A stretch of 6,954 nucleotides of DNA from JAOTYV01 sp041557595 (GTDB lineage: Bacteria; Pseudomonadota; Alphaproteobacteria; UBA8366): NCBI GenBank assembly GCA_041557595.1, contig JBFFGE010000222.1:1-6954 (forward strand). The letters run 5' to 3'. Shown piece after piece: positions 1-5,596 of the stretch; within the stretch, counting starts at the first letter, position 1; the number at the start of each line of letters is the position of its first letter. The position numbers and the translations under genes are program-made. A model generated the notes under the pieces. It was not told the DNA's origin. It searched no databases and saw only the letters and a program-made list of their open reading frames with translations.

Positions 1-19
1 CCGGTGAAATGATCACCGG
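1..19 (-). terminator. Hairpin downstream of the TctC-type gene, possible terminator
   Basis: CCGGTGA at 1-7 and TCACCGG at 13-19 form a perfect 7-bp stem with a five-base loop. It lies 27 bases beyond the stop codon of the minus-strand binding protein gene, a suitable place for an intrinsic terminator. Any U-tract for that strand would fall before base 1, so it cannot be seen. No T-run follows on the plus strand. Confidence 0.3.
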
Positions 20-50
20 CCGTCGTCAAATTATCAAGGTGCCGATTTAG
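3..50 (+). CDS. Possible C-terminal tail of an upstream gene (partial)
   Basis: From base 3 one frame stays open for 15 codons and stops with TAG at 48-50; it reads GEMITGRRQIIKVPI. The other two plus frames stop within the first dozen bases. The short basic and hydrophobic tail loosely resembles the end of a medium-chain dehydrogenase, but it is far too short to assign. If real, the gene converges on the TctC-type gene, and the two stop codons overlap (TAG on plus at 48-50, TAA on minus at 47-49). The same bases contain a perfect inverted repeat, so this stretch could instead be a non-coding terminator region. Confidence 0.3.
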   Translation, partial: GEMITGRRQIIKVPI

Positions 51-1159
51 GACGCCAAGTCGACGTTATGTTTTGTCTTCAGATAATTCTTGAGCCAGGC
101 ACGGGCTTTCGGATTCATGTTGACGGCCTTGTCGATGACCGCATCCGCATCCTTGCCGAACGAAGCCCGGTAAGGGCCGAGTTGCTTCTCCTTCGCTTTT
201 GCGAATTTCGGATCGGCGAACATGCGCTTCGTTGCATCGACATAGGCGTCGACGATTTCCGGCTTGGTGTTTGACGCCAGCCCGATGCTCTTGGAACTCA
301 TGACGCCCAAGTAGAACAAGGACTTCCATGCTTCCAAAGCGGCCCCGTCAAGTTCCTTGCCATGCACCTTCGCGTAGACTTCGTTGAAATGGGGCAAGTC
401 GGGCGCCACCGGGTCGCGTACGAATTTGCCGTTCTCGTCCTGAACGCCGAAGGTCATCATCGGGATCGCTTCTTTGCTCTTCACCAGCGGCAGCACCTTC
501 TTGAACCACGAACTCGCGGTGTCGTAGCTGAATTCCGCTTCGTTTCGCATGAAGGCCTGCCGGGCCTTGCCGCGGCTCATGCCCCAGAGCGGCTTGACGT
601 CGATGCCGAGAATTTCCCAGCTCACCAGGACGCGTAATTCGGCCGAGGTCGCGCTGTAGCCGCCGAATCGGTATTCCTTGCCGCTCTTGACCAGCATGCC
701 GATGTCGTCCGGGCCCTTGAGGCCGGTACTCGGGTTGGCATACATGAACGTGCCTTGCGGGATCGCGACGACCGATTTCAGCTTGCTGAGATCGTAGCGA
801 ACCGCCTGGTTCTTGAGCACCTGGTTCATGATCGCCGAAGTAGAGTTGGTGATGATCATCAGACCATCGTCCTTCGCCTGCTCGACGAATTGATTGGTAC
901 CCGGCATGGTGCCCGTGCCGGGGATGTTGCGGATAACGATGGTCGGTTTACCCGGCAAATGCCGCGCGAGATGCGGCGCGATGGCGCGGGTAAAGTTATC
1001 GCTGCCGCCGCCTTCCCGGGAGGGCACGATCCATACGATGCGCTTCCCCGAAAAATTGGCCGCCGCGTGTGCCGATGTAGAGGCGATTCCCGATGCATAG
1101 GCGCCGGCGACCGCCGCACCCGCTACAGCGAGCGCAAGACCGACTGACGGTACTTTCAT
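47..1159 (-). CDS. TctC/Bug-family periplasmic solute-binding protein of a tripartite tricarboxylate transporter
   Basis: This is a 370-residue extracytoplasmic binding protein. It should capture a small substrate, usually a carboxylate in this family, in the periplasm and pass it to the TctA/TctB membrane components. A signal peptide is clear: MK, then a hydrophobic Ala/Gly/Val stretch to about residue 29, then AHA (30-32) before the mature start near residue 33. The mature protein opens with the family pattern: a beta strand (IVWIVP, 41-46), GGGSD (50-54), whose Asp54 matches the conserved ligand-contacting Asp, then LPGKPTIVIRNIPGTG (68-83). DDG and a YDLSKLKSV segment follow, as in the longer TctC-like subfamily. 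At 370 residues it exceeds the roughly 320 of typical Bug proteins. A GGAGA ribosome site at 1169-1173 sits 9 bases before the ATG. It is divergent from the fused TctA-TctB gene, its obvious partner. The substrate cannot be predicted. Confidence 0.9.
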   Translation of the reverse strand: MKVPSVGLALAVAGAAVAGAYASGIASTSAHAAANFSGKRIVWIVPSREGGGSDNFTRAIAPHLARHLPGKPTIVIRNIPGTGTMPGTNQFVEQAKDDGLMIITNSTSAIMNQVLKNQAVRYDLSKLKSVVAIPQGTFMYANPSTGLKGPDDIGMLVKSGKEYRFGGYSATSAELRVLVSWEILGIDVKPLWGMSRGKARQAFMRNEAEFSYDTASSWFKKVLPLVKSKEAIPMMTFGVQDENGKFVRDPVAPDLPHFNEVYAKVHGKELDGAALEAWKSLFYLGVMSSKSIGLASNTKPEIVDAYVDATKRMFADPKFAKAKEKQLGPYRASFGKDADAVIDKAVNMNPKARAWLKNYLKTKHNVDLAS

Positions 1160-1450
1160 GGTTGGTTATCTCCATTGGAGTTTCGATGAAATCCACAGTC
1201 GCCGGCAGCGAAGAGGGTTTCGTCGTGCATACGAGCCCAAAACATCCAAACGTCAGCGATACAAATTCCTAATTGACTAGACCTCGAACGGTCCGGTGGC
1301 CGACTGCTGGCGGCGACTGTAATCCCAATTTGGACCGTGCAACAATAGGGATTTTGAGGATGAATATTCTGATTGACGAACCGCACAATTTAGCAAATAG
1401 GGAATGCGGTGAACCGGGGAATCAACCCCGGCACCGGGAGCATGCCTCGG
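1160..1450. promoter_or_regulatory. Divergent control region between the binding protein and TctA-TctB genes
   Basis: This gap, visibly richer in A/T than the genes, must hold the promoters for both transporter genes. Plus-strand TTGACT (1273-1278) and TTGACG (1373-1378) resemble -35 boxes, but neither has a convincing -10 box at 16-18 bases. An inverted repeat, ACGGTCC (1288-1294) and GGACCGT (1332-1338), is separated by 37 bases and could mark paired operator half-sites. CGACTG is directly repeated at 1301-1306 and 1314-1319. No regulator gene is visible nearby. Only the regulatory role of the region as a whole is reasonably supported; the individual boxes are weak. Confidence 0.5.
1414..1431 (+). 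promoter_or_regulatory. GC-rich hairpin just upstream of the TctA-TctB start
   Basis: CCGGGG (1414-1419) and CCCCGG (1426-1431) form a perfect 6-bp all-GC stem around the loop AATCAA. The stem ends five bases before the GGGAG (1436-1440) that would serve as ribosome site for the ATG at 1451. If translation starts there, the hairpin lies in the leader and could affect initiation. If the GTG at 1409 is used, it is inside the coding region. Confidence 0.35.
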
Positions 1451-3418
1451 ATGGAAATATTCCTCGAAGCCCTTTTCCAACTGATATCCCCCGCGCATTT
1501 GTTCTTTCTCGTTCTCGGCACCTTGCTGGGTTTGCTCGTCGGCGTCCTTCCGGGGCTCGGCGGCACGGCGGGGTTGTCGCTGGTTCTGCCGTTCGTCTTC
1601 GGCATGGACGCGAGCCACGCGTTGGCGATGATGATCGGCCTTCTGGCGCCGACCACCACATCCGATACGTTTCCGTCAGTCTTGATGGGCATTCCGGGAA
1701 CGTCCGGGTCGCAGGCGACCGTAGTCGACGGATTTCCCATGGCAAAGCGCGGCGAAGGCGCGCGCGCTCTGGGAGCGGCCTTCACGGCCTCGCTGTTCGG
1801 CGGAATCTTCGGGGCAATCGTGCTGACCGGCGCGATCTACATCGCGAAGCCGCTAATCCTCGCGGTCGGCTTCGGCGAACAGATGCTGCTGATCTTTCTG
1901 GCACTCACCATGGTCGGCATGCTGACCGGCGCGAACGCCCTCAAAGGGTTGGCCACATGCGGCATCGGCCTGATGGTGGGCATGATCGGCTATGCGCCGG
2001 CGACGGCCGAAAGCCGGCTGACATTCGGCAGCGTTTATATGGACAGCGGGATTCCGATCGTCGTCGTCGGCCTCGCCATGTTCGCGATGCCGGAAATCAT
2101 CGAGCTGCTGCGCCGCCACCACACGATTGCCGAGGAAGGGGTGCTGGGCAAGGGTTGGATCGAGGGATTCAAGGACGCGTTCCGGAACAAGTTTATCGTC
2201 CTGCGGTGTTCTGTCATCGGCTGCATTGTCGGCGCCCTGCCGGGGCTCGGCGGGTCGGTGGTCGACTGGATCGCCTACGGCCATGTGGTCCAGACGAGCA
2301 AGAACCGGGAGACCTTTGGTACCGGCGACATTCGCGGGGTGCTGGCGCCGGAGTCCGCCAACAACGCCAAGGAAGGCGGTGCGCTGATCCCGACCTTGCT
2401 GTTCGGCATCCCCGGCTCGGGCAGCATGGCGATCCTGCTGGGTGGCTTCATCATGGTCGACGTCCATCCGGGGATCGAGCTGATCAAGACGAATATCGAC
2501 CTGGTCTATACGATCATCTGGTCGCTCGCCCTGGCCAACGTCATCGGCGCCGGCCTGTGCCTCGTCCTGGCGGGGCAGATCGCGCGCCTGACCACGATCC
2601 CCTATGCCTTGCTGGCGCCGTTCATGCTGGTCCTGATCTTCTTTGCGGCATTCCAGGCATCGCGCGGCTGGGGCGATCTGCTTTCGCTGTTCCTGCTGGG
2701 CACCCTGGCGACTTATATGAAGCGCTATGGCTGGCCGCGACCGGCGCTTCTCATCGGCTTTTTCCTGTCGCCGAGGCTGGAGTCCTCGACCTATCTGGCG
2801 CTGGAAGCCTACGGCCTTTCCTTCTTGCAGCGGCCGGGTGTGATTATCCTGCTGGTGCTCGTCGTTCTGTCCGCCATTGCTGCGGTGCGGTTCAAGCCGA
2901 ACGAGCCCTCTGCGGAGGCCATGCAGGGTCTGCACAGCGGCAAGACCCGCACCGGCCAGCTCATGTTTACAGGATTGTTTCTTGCATTTACCGCGATGGT
3001 CTTCATCGACGGCATCCAGAAAAAATTTCTGGCCATGATGTTCCCGGTGTCGATAGCGGTCCTGACGTTCGCGATGCTGGCGACGTTGTTCGTCATGCAG
3101 GCCCGCCGCGCCGGGCCGGGGACGGTGTTTCATGACCTCGATCATGACCCGACGGAAACCTCCACGACCAATATTCACTATCTGCTTTGGATCGCCGGCA
3201 TGCTCGGGGCGACGGGGCTTGTCGGGTTTCCCTTGGCGCTTACCGGGTTCATCTTCGTCTTCACCATGGTCAAGGCGGGAGGCAGCGTTCTTCGGAACGG
3301 CGTTCTCGGCGTGTCCGCGTTGGCGTTCCTCGGCGTGATGGCCCATTTCCTCGTGTTGAAATATCCCGCCGGGCTGTTGCAGAAATTTGTCGATATGCCC
3401 TGGTGGCTCGGAGGGTAG
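1451..3418 (+). CDS. Fused TctA-TctB membrane subunit of a tripartite tricarboxylate transporter
   Basis: From the ATG at 1451 this is a 655-residue inner-membrane protein. Residues 1 to about 482 are a full TctA permease. The first half carries GVLPGLGG (31-38) and a GIPGTSGSQATVVDGFPMAK segment (80-99). The second half repeats the pattern with GALPGLGG (261-268) and LLFGIPGSGS (316-325). A polar linker (about 482-502) is followed by roughly four hydrophobic segments (about 504-522, 526-549, 577-606, 613-636) and a short YPAG motif (638-641), which is the layout of TctB. TctA alone is usually near 500 residues and TctB near 150, so this is a complete fusion. I chose 1451 because its first residues align with the usual TctA N-terminus and GGGAG lies 10 bases upstream. 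GTG at 1409, with AGGGA at 1399-1403, is a strong rival adding 14 residues; ATG at 1442 is poorly spaced. It works with the divergent binding protein and is probably driven by the proton or sodium gradient. Confidence 0.92.
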   Translation: MEIFLEALFQLISPAHLFFLVLGTLLGLLVGVLPGLGGTAGLSLVLPFVFGMDASHALAMMIGLLAPTTTSDTFPSVLMGIPGTSGSQATVVDGFPMAKRGEGARALGAAFTASLFGGIFGAIVLTGAIYIAKPLILAVGFGEQMLLIFLALTMVGMLTGANALKGLATCGIGLMVGMIGYAPATAESRLTFGSVYMDSGIPIVVVGLAMFAMPEIIELLRRHHTIAEEGVLGKGWIEGFKDAFRNKFIVLRCSVIGCIVGALPGLGGSVVDWIAYGHVVQTSKNRETFGTGDIRGVLAPESANNAKEGGALIPTLLFGIPGSGSMAILLGGFIMVDVHPGIELIKTNIDLVYTIIWSLALANVIGAGLCLVLAGQIARLTTIPYALLAPFMLVLIFFAAFQASRGWGDLLSLFLLGTLATYMKRYGWPRPALLIGFFLSPRLESSTYLALEAYGLSFLQRPGVIILLVLVVLSAIAAVRFKPNEPSAEAMQGLHSGKTRTGQLMFTGLFLAFTAMVFIDGIQKKFLAMMFPVSIAVLTFAMLATLFVMQARRAGPGTVFHDLDHDPTETSTTNIHYLLWIAGMLGATGLVGFPLALTGFIFVFTMVKAGGSVLRNGVLGVSALAFLGVMAHFLVLKYPAGLLQKFVDMPWWLGG

Positions 3419-3530
3419 CTAGCGGATCCAATTCTTACCTTCCTCGTTCTGAGCGCCGGGAAGCTCCGCGAGGCGTTGCCGAGTTTCCGTTATCGGATAC
3501 ATTCAGTAGTTTACGAGACGCATACCGGCC
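3419..3530. other. Convergent gap without a clear gene or terminator
   Basis: This gap separates the stop codon of the transporter gene from that of the minus-strand M19 gene. The best stem I find is GAGC...GCTC near 3451-3466, with only 4 bp and no T-run, so I do not call a terminator. No open frame or RNA gene is evident. The 3480-3520 part is richer in A and T than the flanking genes. Confidence 0.5.
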
Positions 3531-4520
3531 TCACGCTCCCCACACATCCTTCAGCACGCGCACCCAGTTCTCGCCCATCACCTTGCGGATGCGGGCCTCG
3601 GGCCAGCCGCGTTTTTCCATGGTCGCGGTGAGGTTGGGGAAGTCGCCGATGGTGCGCAGGCCCTTCGGCATCTTGACCACGCCGCCGGGGCGTTTCGGCA
3701 CGACGCGGCGCGCGCGGCTCTTGTCGTAAGACAGGTAGTCGAAGAAGGCCGCATCCTGGTCCTGGGTGAAGTCGGTGCCGATGCCGACCGTGTCCTCGCC
3801 GATCAGGTTGATGAAATAGTCCAGCGTGTCGACGCAATCCTCGACCATCGCGTCTTTGCCCTGCGCCATGAAGGGCGGGTAGGTGGCGAAGCCGACGAAG
3901 CCACCCTGATCGGCGATGAAGCGGAGCTGCTCGTCGGTCTTGTTGCGCGGGTGCTCGAGCAGCCCGGCCGGCGCGCAGTGGGTGTAGGCGACCGGCACTT
4001 TCGAATGGCGGATCGCCTGCTCGCTGGTCTTGGGGCCGACATGCGACAGGTCGACCAGGATGCCGACCGCGTTCATTTCCGCCACCACCTCATGGCCGAA
4101 ATCGGACAGCCCGCCGTCTTCGCTTTCCCAGCAGCCGCTGCCGACGAGGTTCTGCGTGTTGTAGGTCAACTGCATGACGCCGACGCCGAGATCCTTGAAT
4201 AGACGCAGGTAATCGATGCGGTCCTCGATGCCCCAGGTGTTCTGCCAGCCGAGATAGATGCCGGTCTTGTTTTCCTTCTTGGCACGGTGGATGTCCTCGG
4301 TGGTGAAGACCTGCAGCAGGATATCGTCGTTTTCGCGGAACCAGATTTTCCACTGGGCGACATTGTCGAGCGAGGCGCGAATGCCTTCCCAGACCGAACA
4401 CGTGCAGTTGATCGCGGTCAGGCCGCCCTTCCGCATGTCCTCGAACACCGCGCGGCTCCAGTTACAGATTTCCAGCCCGTCGATGATGATGGCGTCGTCG
4501 TGCAGCGTCGATTTCGGCAT
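3531..4520 (-). CDS. M19-family (renal/membrane dipeptidase-like) metallohydrolase with altered metal site
   Basis: This 329-residue protein has no signal peptide or membrane segment and is therefore probably cytoplasmic. The peptidase M19 fold is recognisable in order: LTYNTQNLVGSG (118-129), GLSDFGHEVVAEMN (137-150), VDLSHVG with His160 (156-162), YTHCAPAG with His181 (179-186), HPRNKTDEQL with Arg192 (190-199) and VGIGTDF with Asp250 (245-251). By family knowledge, His160 and His181 match the two zinc-binding histidines, Arg192 a substrate contact and Asp250 the conserved catalytic-site Asp. The N-terminal HxD zinc ligands are absent: the region reads DGLEICNW (14-21). The bridging Glu appears to be Gln93 in GWQNT. 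It may be a one-metal hydrolase, act on an unusual amide or peptide, or be catalytically different. GAGGG at 4528-4532 lies 7 bases before the ATG. It is divergent from the dehydrogenase gene. The family is secure; the substrate is unknown. Confidence 0.88.
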   Translation of the reverse strand: MPKSTLHDDAIIIDGLEICNWSRAVFEDMRKGGLTAINCTCSVWEGIRASLDNVAQWKIWFRENDDILLQVFTTEDIHRAKKENKTGIYLGWQNTWGIEDRIDYLRLFKDLGVGVMQLTYNTQNLVGSGCWESEDGGLSDFGHEVVAEMNAVGILVDLSHVGPKTSEQAIRHSKVPVAYTHCAPAGLLEHPRNKTDEQLRFIADQGGFVGFATYPPFMAQGKDAMVEDCVDTLDYFINLIGEDTVGIGTDFTQDQDAAFFDYLSYDKSRARRVVPKRPGGVVKMPKGLRTIGDFPNLTATMEKRGWPEARIRKVMGENWVRVLKDVWGA

Positions 4521-4643
4521 GGGGCATCCCTCGGTGGTCGATTTATCGGATCTGGTTTGGCTTCAACCTTTACCAGCCGAGGGGCGAAAGCGATAGACTG
4601 GGGCAACCAGGTTTTGACCGGATCGGAAAAAGGGAAAACGACG
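4521..4643. promoter_or_regulatory. Divergent promoter region between the M19 and dehydrogenase genes
   Basis: Both flanking genes start here and point outwards, so promoters for both strands are expected. The best plus-strand candidate is TTACCA (4570-4575) with TAGACT (4594-4599), 18 bases apart; each matches the sigma-70 consensus at four of six bases. A minus-strand TTGAAG box lies near 4562 but has no good partner. The ribosome sites are clear: GAGGG (4528-4532) on the minus strand and AGGGA (4631-4635) on the plus strand. I see no strong operator palindrome. Confidence 0.4.
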
Positions 4644-5528
4644 ATGAACGATACGATTGGAATGATCGGGCTCGGCAACGCGGGCTCGGCGCTCGCCACC
4701 GCGCTGTCGGGCAAGCGGCCGCTCGTGGGCTACGACGCGGATTCGAAGCGGCGCGATGCGGTCGCCGGGCTCGATCTGGAATGGGTCGGCTCGGAATCAG
4801 ACGTTGCGGAGCGTGCCGGCACCGTGCTGCTGTCGCTGCCGCGGCCGGAGATATCGCGCGCCGTGGTCGCCAAAATCGCTGGCGTCGCGGATCGTCCGGC
4901 CAGCGTCATCGAGACCAGCACGATCACGCCGAAGACCGCGCAGGATCTGGCGGCGGCGTGCGCGGATGCCGGCATCGGCTTCGTCGACGCGGCGATCGCC
5001 GGCGGGGTGCAATCGATGGCGGCCGGACAGGTGACCTTTCTCGTCGGCGGCTCGAACGACGACTTCGAACGCGTCAAGCCCGCGCTCGATCTGTTGTCGG
5101 CGCGCATCCATTTTCTTGGGCCGGTTGGCGCGGGCAGCGGTGCCAAGGTGGTCAACAATGGCGTCATGCATGCACTGATGGTGGTGCTGATCGAAGCGGG
5201 CGCGATGGCGACCAAGCTCGGTATTCCGCTTGCCACCATGGCGGAGATCCTCGGCCGGCCGGACGGCGTCATGCGGCCGCTGGAGCATCGCTTCACCGAC
5301 CGCATGCTGAACGGCGATTTCGACGGCGGCATGTCGGTCAGCAACGCGCGCAAGGATTCGACGCTGGCGCTGCAGACCGCACAGGATTTCGGCGTGCCCC
5401 TGTTCGCCACGCTGGCGGCGCACACCCCCTATGAGATCGCCGAACTGCAAGGGCAGGGCGAACTCGACTACGCTTCGCTGGCCAAGCTGTGGGAAGCGTG
5501 GTGCGGCGTCGATTTCACGAAGAGTTGA
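4644..5528 (+). CDS. NAD(P)-dependent beta-hydroxyacid dehydrogenase (3-hydroxyisobutyrate dehydrogenase family)
   Basis: This 294-residue cytosolic oxidoreductase has the usual family length. The N-terminal Rossmann fold carries GLGNAG (9-14), and acidic Asp31 in GYDAD at the end of the second strand suggests NAD rather than NADP. The substrate-site segment reads DAAIAGGVQSMAAGQ (115-129), corresponding to the family DAPVSGG...G pattern. The family catalytic Lys is visible as Lys168 in GSGAKVVNN (164-172), with Asn172 conserved. It should oxidise a 3-hydroxy acid to its semialdehyde or ketone, or reduce one in reverse; the exact substrate (3-hydroxyisobutyrate, tartronate semialdehyde, glyoxylate or another) is not clear. 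The family Ser in SGG is Ala119 here, which may shift specificity. AGGGA at 4631-4635 sits 8 bases before the chosen ATG; an in-frame extension upstream would run back through the divergent gene and was rejected. The hydrolase-OsmC gene follows after 68 bases and is probably in the same transcript. Confidence 0.9.
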   Translation: MNDTIGMIGLGNAGSALATALSGKRPLVGYDADSKRRDAVAGLDLEWVGSESDVAERAGTVLLSLPRPEISRAVVAKIAGVADRPASVIETSTITPKTAQDLAAACADAGIGFVDAAIAGGVQSMAAGQVTFLVGGSNDDFERVKPALDLLSARIHFLGPVGAGSGAKVVNNGVMHALMVVLIEAGAMATKLGIPLATMAEILGRPDGVMRPLEHRFTDRMLNGDFDGGMSVSNARKDSTLALQTAQDFGVPLFATLAAHTPYEIAELQGQGELDYASLAKLWEAWCGVDFTKS

Positions 5529-5596
5529 CGGTACGGACGTAGCGCCGTCGGGTATGAGTTAGTCGGCGTTTGGATGGATCGAAAAGGACAGGTCGC
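5529..5596 (+). other. Short intergenic spacer, probably within an operon
   Basis: The 68 bases between two same-strand genes hold a weak 5-bp dyad (GACGG at 5527-5531 with CCGTC at 5545-5549, 13-base loop) and no T-run, so termination is unlikely here. AAGGA at 5584-5588, 8 bases before the ATG at 5597, is the ribosome site that fixes the start of the next gene over an in-frame ATG at 5570. Confidence 0.45.

Noticed and set aside
1273..3135. A 620-codon plus-strand frame overlapping the TctA-TctB gene
   Set aside because: Its translation is very rich in Arg, Gly and Ala with no hydrophobic segments or family motifs; it is a shifted-frame shadow of the fused membrane protein.
1853..3346. A 497-codon minus-strand frame antisense to TctA-TctB
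   Set aside because: The product is dominated by His, Arg, Gln and Asp, typical of an antisense frame of a GC-rich membrane protein gene, and it has no ribosome site or recognisable domain.
3490..4551. TTATCGGAT repeated at 3490-3498 and 4543-4551, flanking the M19 gene, as possible insertion-site repeats
   Set aside because: A nine-base match is expected many times by chance in 7 kb, and there are no terminal inverted repeats or mobility genes.
4287..4643. N-terminal extension of the dehydrogenase back to 4287
   Set aside because: It would overlap the start of the divergent M19 gene, has no family similarity, and the ATG at 4644 has a good AGGGA and begins directly at the Rossmann fold.
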